Positions 31,395 to 43,454 of a stretch of 64,000 nt of DNA are shown here, one piece after another. The position numbers were made by a program, and so were the translations under genes. The notes below the pieces were generated by a model. The model had not been told where the DNA came from. It was given only the letters and a program-made list of their open reading frames with translations, and did no database searches. The DNA is from Ursus arctos (taxonomy: Eukaryota > Chordata > Mammalia > Carnivora > Ursidae): NCBI RefSeq assembly GCF_023065955.2, contig NW_026622974.1, forward strand, positions 36,735,718-36,799,717. Direction: 5' to 3'. Positions within the stretch are counted from its first letter, which is position 1. Every line of letters begins with the position of its first letter.

Positions 31395-33485
31395 TCATGA
31401 ACTTTGAGTTGTTTTTCTAGTTGAGGAAGTGCAACAGTGATTCATGGACACTCCACACCCAGTTAGTCCCCTTGCATAGAAATGGCCTTGACCATAGTCA
31501 AGCGGGTTCACGCAGTACAGTATTCATGCCCGGCCAGCAGGTGGGACAATGAGCAGATATGATGAAGGCAAAGGAATGCAGGGCTTGAGCCCAGCCAAGA
31601 GACAAGTCAGCTACCAAGGATCTGGAAGGGTCTGAGGGTCCTTTGCACCTTCATAAGGGTCTGAAGGTCTATACGCTAATATCTCAAGGCACGATATGTG
31701 CCCTTGGTAGGGGTCATTGTTAATATGAATGCCTATAAATCCACTCTTCAAAATAGTCTTCTTCATAATTTTATTTTGTCACCTTCCTGTCCAATTTGAC
31801 TAATTAGTTCTTTGTTTTGCTTTCCAAAGGGACTGATGAAGGACTGGCGCTCGGTGTTCAGCCTGGGATCGGTGTCAGATCTGTAGTCTCGTGTTATTAG
31901 TGCCATCTCCATTTCATTGAGCCTTCTCAAGAATCTTTTCAAGCCACTTGACCATTTTGTGAGAACTGGCTTGGTTTCACCTTTATAATAAAAGCAGACA
32001 CCCCATTCCTTCAGGAAACCCTGCTCACAGCAGCATGACAGACTGAGCAAGGAGCCAATCAACACATGCACTAAACACTAGCAATACTTAATTCTTTCTC
32101 AATTTTTAGATAAAAAAGTAGATGAGTAGAAGGCCTCACATTTTCCTCCTGTACCTTTCTGGGTTGTTTGTTTAACCCACTGGCATGTTGCACCCAACTG
32201 TGGAGACTACCATCTAACCAACCCTATGGGGTTAACCTGGTAGTGTAAACATTTGAGGAATTGAAAAACTCAAGTTTAAGAGGCGACCCCCCCCCCCCCA
32301 CTTTTTTTCACTCTCAATTTAATGTGGGTGTGAGGCAGGGTGGGGTGGAAGTTCTTCTGGAAAGAACTAAAATTATGCCTGTATATATTTTTAAATCTTT
32401 TAAAAACGTACTATGTATTCATTCCAGTAATTCTGTTGTTGCCCAGCTTTAGACTGAAGACAATGTGAATTCTTTATACAGGAACAAAATAACATTGGCA
32501 GCTGTTCACAATAAGGCAATCAAGGGCCATGTGTTGTATCATAAACCCCTAGAGCAAAGAAAGGTGCCTGATGTTGGATAATGAAGTGTATCCAAGAAAA
32601 TAAATAAAATGGACTGTGTTATTTTAAGGGTAAGACTGTTATTCCCTCCTGTCAGAAATAGATAAAATTTTATTTCTTAACATAGTGAAACTTACTCAGA
32701 AACCTTTGGGGCTGCATACCCACTGGGGTGAAATGCTGAATAACTGCTCGCTTATGATCACACCTCCTTACTCCCAACATCTTGATTCTTAGTAGAATAA
32801 AGATGATTTTTCTGAAGAGTTCAAGGTACGATAGAGCATTATAAATATAATATTTTTATTAAAGCCCAAGCCAGATTCTCTCTCCCTGTCGGCTTCTATG
32901 GAAAGCTGAAAACCACTAATCTGATTACACAACAGTGACAACTTCAGATAGCATAGTATAGCCCTTTCTTGAAAGCAGAAATTCCCTACTTTTGTTCCTC
33001 CCTGAATCTTAGGACAATTCCATAAAGATTTCCTAAGCTGGAAGAAGCCTTCCCATATAATATATTTTCCCATCCAAGTCATGTGTCAAGTTTTGCTGAA
33101 ACTTTGTAAAGCAAGAGAACCATGTTGGTATATTGTTATATCGTTGGATCTCTCAACCTCTGGGTCAGGATGTGATGTTTGAAAATGCTACATTCCTTAA
33201 ATCAAGAATGAGAATGGATCTCCACTGCCCCCCTGCCCCACAATTGTGTAGAGTGGGGAGGGGAAATGGCAAAGTGAGGATAATTGCAATAACCAGTTTG
33301 AGAATCTTCCAGAAAATAGCAAATGTTACTATTAATCACACTCCCACCCACATTCAAATGGTCAGGACTCATTCGTGTGAACACAACCTGATTGTAATGG
33401 GGGCTGTAAAGTGTCTCCTCCCCATGTGCCTAGAAAAAGGGAATTGTGTGGTGAATACAGCACTGTCTCTGTCAAGTATATAACA
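31395..33485. other. Unassigned sequence
   Basis: No repeat is named. A C run of 13 at about 32287-32299 is followed by a T run. Open frames of about 100 codons on the minus strand at 31763-32071 and 32789-33082 resemble no protein I know. Confidence 0.4.
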
Positions 33486-33489
33486 GATT

Positions 33490-33900
33490 CTCAACCTTAA
33501 GAGTAATCAAAGGATGCAAATTCAAACAGCAATAAGATACTATTTTCCTCCAGCAAATTGTCAAGAAGTAGAAAGCCAAATAATATAAAGGTGTGTGAGA
33601 TTAGGAGCCATCATGGGCTGCTGGTGGATGTGTGAACTCATTCCACGGTGAAGTCTCGTAGCAGTAAGTGTGTTTGAATATGCAGATACCCTAGACTCAG
33701 CAATTCTACTCCTGAGTGAGTTATCCTGTGATAACTTTCATGCAGATGCCCATGGAGACTTGTATAGAGATATTCTTTGCAGGGTTATGGATGAAAACCA
33801 AGGCAGCGTAAGGCTCCATCAATAAGGAAATGAAGGGAAAAAATGGAGCACGTGTGCAATGAACAGAATACTATACAGTGTTCAGAAGCAACAAAATATG
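33490..33900 (+). mobile_element. Ancient L1 3' UTR (L1M-type)
   Basis: CTGCTGGTGGATGTGTGAAC (33619-33638), ACTCAGCAATTCTACTCCTG (33696-33715), GAGTTATCCTGTGATAACTT, CATCAATAAGGAAATGAAGG and ATGAACAGAATACTATACAG run in the order of old L1 3' UTRs (CCAGCAATTCCACTTC ... AATGGAATACTATGCAGC). No coding part. Confidence 0.75.
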
Positions 33901-34277
33901 TTTTTTTCTTTTCTCTTTTTATTTTGTACTACAGAAAACAACAACAACCATCAACATACTGTTTTTCTTCACATTTGCATGAAATTATTGCTTTTCCCCT
34001 GGAGAAATGACCTGCAGACAAAATAAAAAATAAAAAAGTAGTACCATGTTGCAAAATCTCAGAAGTCAACTGCCTAAAGACGGTTGTTTTCTTGGGAAGA
34101 AAACAAATGTCACAAGAGATTAGACAAGAAAATGCAAGGGTGGCAATCTGGGAAAATGACCATTTTCAATGCCATTGACCCAGACTGAGATACGTTTTTT
34201 TTTCTTTTTCTCTTGGCACCCACTGCCACCACGCGCAAAGGGATGATATTGGATCTGTGGTCTGAAGAACTGGGTTT

Positions 34278-34498
34278 TTTTGTTTTTGTTTTTTGTTTTT
34301 TGTTTTTTTTAAGATTTTATTTATTTATTTGAGAGAGAGAGAGACAGCCAGTAAGAGAGGGAACACAAGCAGGGGGAGTGGGAGAGGAAGAAGCAGGCTC
34401 CCAGCGGAGGAGCCTGATGCAGGGCTCGATCCCAGAACGCCAGGATCACGCCCTGAGCCGAAGGCAGACGCTTAACGACTGAGCCACCCAGGCGCCCC
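34278..34498 (-). mobile_element. CAN-SINE, full length, with (GTTTTT)n tail
   Basis: The reversed head ...GAGCCACCCAGGCGCCCC ends at 34498 and the bear/seal-type body (ACAGCCAGTAAGAGAGGG, GGGGGAGTGGGAGAGG, CCCAGCGGAGGAGCC) is well preserved. The tail on the left is GTTTTTGTTTTTTG-like. Target duplications are approximately TGAAGAACTGGGTTTTT (34263-34279) and TGAAGACCTGTTTTT (34499-34513). Confidence 0.93.
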
Positions 34499-34514
34499 TG
34501 AAGACCTGTTTTTA

Positions 34515-35609
34515 AATGAAACAAGAGTTGCTTCGAGGAGAATTACGTATGCATACGTACACCTTTGATGCGTGTATCAGCATGCACAGGTCTCAAAACC
34601 ATAAGTGAAAGAAGTAAAACAGATTTGCAGCAAATATTCCTTATGTAAAAATTTAAAAACATAGTAATACTACATGTTTTTCGAGGATACATATTTTATA
34701 GAAATAAATGGAAGTTGGATTGCAAGGCCCCACAGAAGAATGGGTGCTTATGAAGTGCGCGTAAGAGTGGGGAATGAAACGAGGACAAAAACAATGTAAT
34801 CCAACCTGGCCCAATACTTAATAGTGTGTCATCAACCGAAAAGTCTGATCAACTAGACTCTGGGCCTCTGAGGTTCGGTTCCATCACCTCGATGTACGCA
34901 GCCCTAGAACCACGGGAGAAATCTGGACTGGGGGTTCTAGTGTGTGATCATTCCTCATATTTCTAAATCACATTTGGAATCACATGTGTTTGGCCTTAGC
35001 TTCTGCACATTCTTTGAATACTAGTTCAATAACAGTCCATGAGGCAGGAGAGCAGGGGAGCACAGGGTCATCTGATCCAAGCTTCGTTCCACGGACACGG
35101 GAGCTGAGATCACAAGCAGTCTGGGAATCTTCAAGGACTCCTTTCAGCTTCTTGGTTTCTTATTATATGTGAATTTTGTTTAAGCTCACTTGAAGAATCG
35201 GTTCCCTTTTCTAAATACTATCTTTCCTCTCTGCGGGGTTGCTTCAAATTCAGCAAAAACAGGGGGATGGAGAGGATTCAAACCAAAACTATTTTAAGTA
35301 GAAGAATCTAGGCAGATAATAAAAACATGTTTTTTAACTTATTTAAATTGTGCGCATCTGCACTTATTTGTTTTCAGATTTTGTAGGTTCTGTGGGTGGT
35401 AGCCCAGGAAAAAACACACAGAGACATTTGCTCCGGGACTGCCCAGCATAAACAGCATTACCAGGGCAGATCGGAATGTGCGAGCTGAACACCGACAAGG
35501 GGTCAGAATCCAGCCCCAGAGGCCGCCTGTGCACTCGAAGCGTCCACGATTTTCCTGTACCATCTTCCCTATTGAAGGACACACGCGTCTTCAAAAGATA
35601 CAAAGGTCT
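34515..35609. other. Unassigned sequence
   Basis: No repeat family or gene can be supported. ATTACGTATGCATACGTAC near 34540-34558 is a palindromic-looking low-complexity word. Confidence 0.4.
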
Positions 35610-35880
35610 GTACTCGCACTTTCAATTAACTACTGCTCTGTGTCCTGGTCACAGCCATCTACCGCCAAGTTGCTGTTTGGGCAACAGTTAATTATCAGCT
35701 GTCTGGACTAACTCACCGTAAACATATGACAGTGTTTCATCGCTCATGTTTTATTTAATTTCACTTGTCGTCAAGGTCCTTGATTGGAGCTCTGCGATTT
35801 AGATTGAGAGAGGTAGTTATTCCTGCTGTTGAAATCTGCTTGTCACTCACTTTGCGCTCTTCTCCAAAGACCGAGGACGA
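35610..35880. promoter_or_regulatory. Candidate conserved non-coding block
   Basis: Repeat-free sequence with TTTCAATTAACTAC near 35619, AACAGTTAATTATCAGCTGTC near 35681-35701 (MYB/homeodomain-like plus E-box CAGCTG), and TTATTTAATTTCACTTG near 35749. The combination suggests an enhancer-like element, but this is inference only. Confidence 0.22.
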
Positions 35881-36269
35881 GCCTCTCTCCCCCACCAGGG
35901 CAAGGGCTGGTGCTCTGTAGGGCAGCTCCGGTCAAGAGCTGGGCCGTTTATCCCAACCGCGATGCTCTTGCAAGAAGCTAAACGAGAGACACATGCGGTA
36001 TTCGGGTGGTACAATCCGTCTTCAGTTAATAATGGCCTTTCCAGGGTGGGATCCCTAACGAGAAGGCCCTAGGACCACTGCCCAAACTTCAGATGGGAAG
36101 AATCAGTGAACTCCCACATAGGTTTTGTGAACCATGAAGAAAACTTCCAAGATGAGACAGAGTTTTCCACGGAGCTGGCTGTGTTTTGCCGGATGCTCTG
36201 GCGAGGGTACAGAGCACTCGTGTTCCTCACACAGAGACACATGTGAACACACACAAACACTGACACACC

Positions 36270-36520
36270 GAACGATTCCCCTAGCGCTCCGACCTGAGGC
36301 AGCCCCGGAGCGAAGCCACTGGGAGAACCGGGCCTAAACCCCAGCTCGGACGCGCAGGGAAGTGGAGTCGGGTGTCAGGAAGACCCTGCACCGCGAGCAC
36401 ATCACCCCGCACCTCTGCGCCTCTGTCATTTGACCAAGACGTGCGTAAAATAGGCTTCCTGCGGAGGGAGCGCACCCCCTCGGCGCAGCTGTGCGCGGGC
36501 TTCCCAGCCCGGAATGGTAG
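36270..36520. other. Small CpG-rich patch
   Basis: CpG-containing words (GCTCCGACC, CCCGGAGCGAAG, GGACGCGCAGGG, CACCGCGAGC, CTGCGGAGGGAGCGC, TCGGCGCAGCTGTGCGCGG) are concentrated in about 250 bp. This may be a minor CpG island or an old GC-rich repeat. No gene start is evident. Confidence 0.4.
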
Positions 36521-36899
36521 ATTCTGCCCCTGACTGAGCCAAGGAGCTCAGAGAAGCTTCCCACTGAAGACCGTGCCCGACCATAAGGTTTTTCAGTACA
36601 ACTTGAGGGTTTCCTTCTTCAATGGGAGCAAAAAATAACAACAGCACAGTATATAAGAGTAAACAATGGGACAAAAATGTCATAAAGTCAGTCAATAAAC
36701 CACGTTCTTAAAACATCAATTTGCCCAACGTCTTTATGTCTATCATTCCCCCAGCCAACACACACACACACACTCTCAAATATTAGCCATTACCAACAAG
36801 CATTATTTGGAGCTGATTCTAACAACTTGTTAGAAACAACACCGAGCTACTAAGCCCATGATTATCTGCTTTCATACACAAGCGAGAAGAAAGAACACC

Positions 36900-37075
36900 A
36901 GTTCCAACACAGTTAATAAGAGGACTTCCGATCATCAAAGTAACAGCAGGACATTAACTGTGCCTTTCATTTGTCAATGCATAATTGTGTAATTAATAAT
37001 CCATAAAATAAATTATTACACTGATCAGCAAAGCTGTAGTCATTTTAGATGCACCAAGCAGTTCTTAGCACTGAA
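36900..37075. promoter_or_regulatory. Candidate conserved non-coding block
   Basis: Repeat-free AT-rich sequence with TCAATGCATAATTGTGTAATTAATAATCC (from 36976), CATAAAATAAATTATTAC and TGATCAGCAAAG. Several TAAT cores and a TTTCATTTGTCAATG word lie close together. Enhancer-like by composition only. A CA microsatellite lies just upstream at 36757-36773. Confidence 0.25.
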
Positions 37076-37379
37076 CAAAGGTGGGAAAGGAAAAGAAGTG
37101 AAGTTAGGCATGGTTCTGGCCCTCAATATATTTGGGGTGTGCTTTAGGGTTCGATGTAGACACAAAATATTGGCATAGTAACAACAGCATCATAAGTGCG
37201 AAAATGGTCAAAGGGCTACAGAAGACCAGATGAGGGGGTATATAGTCCATGTATGTATATACCTGTTCCAAATACATGTGTCGGAACAATGGCAAAAACT
37301 TAGTGGAAGAAACGGTTTTTATAATCCAATACTTCCCCTCCTATGAAACGACCTTGGGCAAGCTGTCTGGGTAAGTAAG

Positions 37380-37620
37380 CACCTTGTCTGCTCTGCCTCT
37401 CTCATGTTCGCTGCTTTGTTTCAGTTTCTCAAAATCCCCAGCAGCTGGTATCTCATTTTGCCTTCTGGAATATTCTCAGAACTGTGTAGACTGTGTCTTG
37501 TTGTTTAAGGACCACTTCCTTATGCCTTTTCCAACCTCCTCATGTAAAAGTAGCCCCTCGGGTCACTGTCCTATTCCCTGATTTAATTCACTAACTGAAA
37601 CTCAGTAAGACACAGGGATG
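37380..37620 (+). mobile_element. L2 LINE 3' region
   Basis: CCTTCTGGAATATTCTCAG, GGACCACTTCCTTATGCC, CATGTAAAAGTAGCCCCTCG and GGTCACTGTCCTATTCCCTG (37561-37580) follow the L2 3' region. The terminal AATAAATGTTTG is not reached. Confidence 0.6.
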
Positions 37621-37624
37621 TGAC

Positions 37625-38730
37625 AGGTGACTTTTGGAGCCATGATAACAAATAGAAAAGCCGTGGTTGCATTCAGAAGTGTTTTCCATTTTCTTATGTA
37701 GCTGTTTCCTTCTGATCAGACACATCTCCCGCCTCGCTCTACACAGCAGCTCCACGGGGAGCAGAGACTTCTCTGTGGGCGGGTTCCTGGGAAAACCATG
37801 GACTTACGGTAGGAGCAGTCTTGACCAAATGATTTAGTACCTGGAAGTGCTTGGTAACTTAGCACAGTACCCAGTAAGCTACTCACACATTTCTTTTATA
37901 ATAACAGTTATTTCCTTGATCTTAGTGTCTTAATTTGCTAAGGGAACTGAAGCCAGAATCAGCATCACCAGGTCAGGTGGGAACAGCCTCACGACTAAGC
38001 TTAATTGTTAAAATCGAGTCCCATGTTTTTACTAAGAAAGGAATTTTTAAAAATCCAAACAACTCTTACTTGTATTGAGCATTTGCCCTGGGTATTAGCT
38101 TGAGCTGTACGACCTGAACTGTGACCCTGACTAGCAGCGTGGCATTGAGCAAGCTACGTGGGAGAAGGGGCCAGATTTCCCATGAGGCGCTCCGGCTTTA
38201 AGGAGCTCCGCCATGACAGCACATGGAAGCAATGACTCCCTCGCGGGGGAAGCTAAGCAGATTCCAAGAGTGCAAATGCCCCTCCCTTACCTTTCCCTTC
38301 TTCTTTCGTCCTTATGTCCCTATGGTCTAGAAGGCTGATTCCTGCCACAGCTTGCTGGAAACACAGCGTGGAACACCATTTGCCACAAACTGGAACACAT
38401 GTGACCCCTTGAAGAAGAGATCAAATAAGATTAGGAAATGCAGAAACCATTCGCAGGCACACAAATATATTAAAAGGTTTGAGAGATTTTTCAGCAACAT
38501 GTCCCCCGCCCCCTTTTCAACACAGATTTTTCCTAATCCACAGTATCGCCTTAGAGATTGTGATCCGTACACATTCAGGTAGATCCAGGTTATTCTCAGA
38601 GACGAACTGATTCACGGGCAAGGTTCATAAAATTCAATAAGGCATAAGGGTATGACAGGTCGCTTTCTAGACCATGGTAAAGAATGAAAAGGGTGTGATT
38701 GCAAAAACAGCTCCATTTCTTCACTCTGCC
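37625..38730. other. Unassigned; possible MIR trace
   Basis: GACCTGAACTGTGACCCTGA and GCGTGGCATTGAGCAAGCTA around 38110-38157 resemble a short MIR segment (CTTGGGCAAGTTAC-type). The remainder shows nothing recognisable. Confidence 0.35.
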
Positions 38731-38734
38731 CTGC

Positions 38735-39235
38735 ATCCATACTCTTTATTACATGACTCTTCAGCTTTTCCTATTTACAGGGTGGAGTCCGTTTCCCCAC
38801 CTTTTGAATCCAAAACGGCCCATGACTTGCTTTGGCCAACAGAACACAGCAGAAGGGACCTTGTGCCCGCTGCCAGCCGGTCTTGCATGTTGTTGCTGGC
38901 TTCCTTGGAAACCTGTCGTCACTCTTCAAATGAGCCTGGGCTAGCCTTCTGGATGATGAGAGGCGATGTGGCCCAGTCGCCCCCATCACTCCTCCCCAAG
39001 AGCCAGCCAATCACTGGACATGGAAGTGAGACCCCCCCCCCCAGACTGGGTCAGTCCCCACTGAGCCACCAGCTGACCACAGATGAGAGTGTAAGCCCGG
39101 CCACGACTGTCGGAGCTGCCGGGTCAGCAGAACACTCAAGCTGACATGTATACTTGTGAGCATTAACAAGTGGTACTTGTTTCAGCCATTGTTTTGGGGG
39201 TGGCTTGTTACCTAACAATTCAGTAATTGATACAC
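38735..39235 (+). mobile_element. MLT1-like LTR relic
   Basis: TGACTTGCTTTGGCCAACAG (38823-38842), AACACAGCAGAAGGGACCTT, CACCAGCTGACCACAGATGA, AAGCCCGGCCACGAC, AGCAGAACACTCAAGCTGAC and the terminal TTTTGGGGGTGGCTTGTTAC (39192-39211) with TCAGTAATTGATACA follow a very common mammalian LTR. I place it in MaLR/MLT1 from memory; the subfamily is uncertain. A C run of 12 at about 39032-39043 is internal. Confidence 0.55.
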
Positions 39236-39239
39236 AAGG

Positions 39240-40275
39240 CAGAACCCCTGTTAACTTCCACAGACAAAAATGGAACTCCCTAAAACACAGGATGATGGTA
39301 CAATGTAACATATCACTAAAGCAGAGAAGAAAAACTGCAGCAAAATCATTAACATTTCCAAGGCAGAAGTTTATATTCCTCACACCAAGCACAATGCTGC
39401 GCACATGGGGTGTTCGAAGAATGTTTCTGAGGAACAAGAGCTTAGTAAGTTGCCATTGTACCTGACAGCCAACTGTACACAAGGACCTATGAGTTATGTG
39501 TTCTAGTTTGGGAAAGAGATAAAAAAGAGGCAGTCCTCAGAGCAAGGAGAACAGATAGTGATAACAGTTAGAAATTACTAGTTTTCCTGATCTGAACTCA
39601 TGATTCTCATGCTCCTGGGATTCGAGGTGGGCGGCCCTTTCAGCATCTGCGCCCCAGGATTAACATCTGTGTGAACGTGGAAGTGGAAAAAGGCAGAGAG
39701 GATGAATTCCTGAATTGTTCTTACTGACATTCACGGATATGGTTCCTTGGATGATTCCAGCTCACAGGTGCACTGGCCACACACTAATTGAAAGAATTAT
39801 TTTCTTAACATTCTGTGTCATCTGCAAAGGCTTTTGTGAAGAGCATAATTGTTTCAACCAGCTGCTAAGAGCTGTTTTTATTAATTTTTTTTTTTAAAAT
39901 CAAACAATGCCGAAGCAGAGGGTGTTTGTAATACCTCCCCCTCCACATTCTTTCGGGGGACTAAATGAAAAACAACAACCTACAGCTCGATGAGGCCAAG
40001 ACCTTTGAAGACCAAAGAATTGGGTTCTGTAAACAGCAACAAGAGAAATGTGTCCTTTTTCTCTCTATTTTTGCCCTCACCCCAGGATCGGCTGTCCTGT
40101 GTGCGGCCTGTCTGAGGGACACCTGCTGGGCCGGGTGAAGCTCAGAGAAGTTGCATCCAGAAGCATCCAGAACCCTCACACTCATACCGCCTGATGGAGT
40201 TCATCCTGGATTCCTGTTGCGTGTGCTGCGTTACACTCAACCAGATGCCTCAAGTTCTATGAGTTCTGTCTTTGG
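39240..40275. other. Unassigned sequence
   Basis: No repeat or gene can be supported. A T run of 12 with flanking A lies near 39886-39897. Confidence 0.4.
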
Positions 40276-40277
40276 GG

Positions 40278-40395
40278 CAGGAGAGCAAGCCCCACATCTG
40301 GCTCCGAGGGTGGAGCTTGCTTCAGATTCTCTTTCTCCCTCTCCCTCTGCCTGTACCCTGCTCACACACATTCTCCTCTCTCTCTCTCTGTCAAA

Positions 40396-40426
<31 letters not shown>

Positions 40427-40448
40427 AATGAAAATTAAAAAAAAAAGA
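40278..40448 (+). mobile_element. CAN-SINE 3' half with expanded (AAAT)n tail
   Basis: GAGCAAGCCCCACATCTGGC, GGTGGAGCTTGCTTCAGATT, the CT-rich block and TCTGTCAAATAAATAAATAA form the 3' half of an older CAN-SINE subfamily. The tRNA-like head is missing. The tail contains about nine AAAT units (40394-40430). The break falls at the same internal SINE position as in the inverted 5' half at 40621. Confidence 0.85.
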
Positions 40449-40620
40449 GGGAAGGAAAGCAAATAATTAGAAGAAAGTAGTGTGATGCTGAGGACACACT
40501 GAGGTTTGGAGGCACTTACAGACTGTCTTTGGGAAAACTTGGAAAGTCTTATACATTAGAGATTTGATTCCATGAGGAGATTTTTTCAGCTATCAGAGCC
40601 CATCCCTTGGAGATGGGTCT

Positions 40621-40692
40621 CTCGACCCTGAGATCATGACCTAGCCAAAAACAATTCAGAGGCTCAACCGACTGAGCCACCCAGGCACCCCT
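40621..40692 (-). mobile_element. CAN-SINE 5' half, inverted relative to the 3' half at 40278
   Basis: CTCGACCCTGAGATCATGAC, CTAGCCAAAAACAATTCAGA and ACTGAGCCACCCAGGCACCC are the reversed head of an older CAN-SINE, ending where the body would continue into the 'GGATCGAGCCCC' segment. It has no tail. Together with 40278-40448 it makes one complete element, so the two may be parts of a single insertion separated by an inversion. Confidence 0.85.
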
Positions 40693-40699
40693 CCCACAC

Positions 40700-41139
40700 T
40701 CCCTCCCTTTTTGATTTTAAGTCCTTCAAAGTGGCAAGCTAAAAAAAAAAAAAGACAACCAGACAAAAGAGACAAGCGAGAGCCCAAAGGAAAAATTATG
40801 CATGTGGTCATTCCCATCACGAGAGGAAGTCAGCAGGGATTTAGGAAAAGGATCACAAGAACTAAGGTTGAAAGTGGTAGACTGTACTTCTAGATACTGA
40901 AAGAAGATACAGATCAAGATAGAGTATTACGTTTTAAGGCAGCATGGGGCTCTGTGACTATTTGGACTCTTCGGAGATTCTTTAAGGTCAAAATTAAGTG
41001 CTCTGAGTGCGGTGTTACACACACTTCCCTGAGATTACAACTTTGTTACAACACACAACTGAAAAAGTCAGCCCAGTCCTCAAAATGTAATGCATTCATC
41101 CTGGAGCATGATTTCCTTACCTTTACATTTTTTTTCCTT
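40700..41139. other. Unassigned sequence
   Basis: An A run of 13 lies at 40741-40753. Nothing else recognisable. Confidence 0.4.
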
Positions 41140-41640
41140 TTTTCACATTAAAATCAGCAGCAAATTAAATGCAAATGTCTAGAGAAATGAAACACTTGTG
41201 CTACAAATTTACACACAGCAAATCAGAAAAAGAGAACGTTACAGTCCCCTCGCGGATTGTAAATCCCCAGACTCCTAAATATGTACACTCGGTGGATTAA
41301 AGAGCAACTTAACCTTGCTTGGAGGACTTGGACTTTTGCAATTCCCAACATATGTTTATTCTTCAAACTAAAAAATTGCATTTCCTTTGGGTTTAATATT
41401 AATATGCCAGTTTCTGCTGGTGCTTAAGCTACTTGTTGGAAATAAGTCTGGTGCTTTTAAACATTACCTAGAGCCTTTTAGATAGCTGGAACCCCGTATA
41501 AAGGAATATCATCAAAGGGGAATGCCAAATTGTAATTAAATGCCAGATTGTTTTAAAAGACCAAACATAACGAAGCAATCACATTCAAAGTCATATAGGG
41601 GCAAACTCAGCCATCGAATTCCAATGGGTTTTGCCATCAC
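41140..41640. promoter_or_regulatory. Candidate conserved non-coding regulatory block
   Basis: Five hundred bases without repeat signatures and with a perfect octamer ATGCAAAT at 41169-41176 preceded by AAATTAA, TTTAATATTAATATGCC near 41391, ATCAAAGGGG at 41511-41520 (TCF/LEF-like), TGTAATTAAATGCC at 41531-41544 and GATTGTTTTAAAAG after it. Known: octamer/POU, homeodomain and TCF/LEF words often co-occur in developmental enhancers. There is no open frame of note. Conservation is inferred, not shown. Confidence 0.33.
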
Positions 41641-43450
41641 TCGTAGACACCTCTCCCAGCAGGCAATCTTTACAGCTAGGTTATTGCTGAGTGTACCATT
41701 TGCTCAACTTTAATGCACCACCGAAAGTCACCACCCCCATCCTACCCCATCAACTGAGCGTCACGTCATCCTTTCCCAGATGTTGGAAGTATTAGATAAA
41801 ATGGGGAAATGGTACACTTCCACTTTTTAACATTTCTTTGTAATTGCTTCGCCTAATGTAGCTCTCAATCGCCCCCACCCTTACTGATCTTCCCAGACCA
41901 GAAACAGATGTGCCATGTCATTGAATACTCACCACTCAATGATGAAAAACAAGGGAACCCAATACGGCAGGACAGGGTTGAAAGTCACCATGTAGATATT
42001 GGATTTCCCTCTGTATTCAGAGGAACGTTGTGTGGAAAACCCACAGAGGGAAGGTAGAATTAGAGCAAGAATCAAGGCTGCCTTTTGCTGAAATTACTTC
42101 TATAACAGGAGAACGTGGAAGCACCCCCTTAGATCTCCCAACACCCCCTGCTATGGATTCTCCACTTTAAAACGTGTCGTAAGGACTACAGTCCAAGAGT
42201 TGCTTTTCACATACGAGGAAATGAGGAAGACTCCAGCCCCCAAAATGTGGTTTACTGGTCAGCCTGAACATCACGGAATGTTTTAGTGTTTAATGTTTTA
42301 ATCAATTGTTAAAATCTTCATTCTAAAGGATTTGGTTACCTCAGCGAGGAGGCCACCCCCAGAAATGTCCTGTGGAAGCCAAAGCCACAGGGAAGCAGGG
42401 GCCCGATGGGTAGCAGCAGGTGATCCAGACGTGAACATCTGCTGCAACCCGCCCCCTCCCTCAGGCAACGGCCAGGCTGCGCTCTGTCACTGGGGACAGC
42501 CAGCGCAACGGGGGGGCAGAAGAACAAGGTAAAATGACATTTGGGGGGGGTTGCTGAGTTATGATGATATTCTTTGAAATTCCCAAGCGTTGTGAAGGGT
42601 CTTCAAAGGGATTCTCAACTCCAGGATTTAGTGCTCTGGGCAGCCGCCCAGGTACCACAAAATCCCCATGTGTGCACGTCTCCTTTGTTACCCATGTATA
42701 GACTCCCTCCCTGACGTCAAAGCCATGTTTGCTCAGCTTGTTGCAAATGTGTTCCTTGCTGGCCACATTCTTCCGTTTTCTGAGTCAGTGAGGTTTCTGC
42801 CGAGCTGATGGCACTGAAGCTGCTCCCTTCGTAGAAGGGACGGGGAGGCCGGTTGTTTCTGGGTCGAGCCACATGCTAACCAGGCAAGGCTTGTTTGCCT
42901 AAGAACCCTTGTGTTTATTTTTTGTTTCTGTTTGTCTGGCATCTAACCAGCATTGTAGTAAAATATCCCTCATTTAGCTTTGTGAATGGGAGAAGCCCCT
43001 ATTCACTGTCTCTTGGTGGAGACCTGTTCTAAAGATGGTCTTGAACATAGCTGAGCCCAATATATGGCGAACTTCTCTCTCCACCTTGCAGGGTAACAAA
43101 TGTAGGGCTGGAGGTGGATGGCAGCCTACTGCTATTGTGCAAGGAACGGTGGTCATCGCGGGCTGTCTGAGGTCTAAAACCTTCTGATTGCTTGCCGAAG
43201 TCTTCACTGAATTTATGTACTATAAGAAACTATTAAAAACAAAAGCGGGGATGAAACCATCTCGATTATTGATAAACTGGTTTTAGCTATTTGGAGACTT
43301 AGTCATTTACTTCAAGTGCAATGCCAAAGCTTCGTCACCTCTTTTGTAACTTATGATTTTACTGTACAGACTAGAAAGAAGGGTCTCTGACCAGTAACCT
43401 GGTCTGCCCATGTAATTTCTTGGTAAGAATGGGTGAGGACAGAATGTTTG
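41641..43450. other. Unassigned sequence
   Basis: No repeat or gene can be supported. A modestly GC-richer part lies around 42330-42530. A 101-codon minus-strand frame (42461-42766) resembles no protein I know. Confidence 0.4.
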
Positions 43451-43454
43451 TTAC

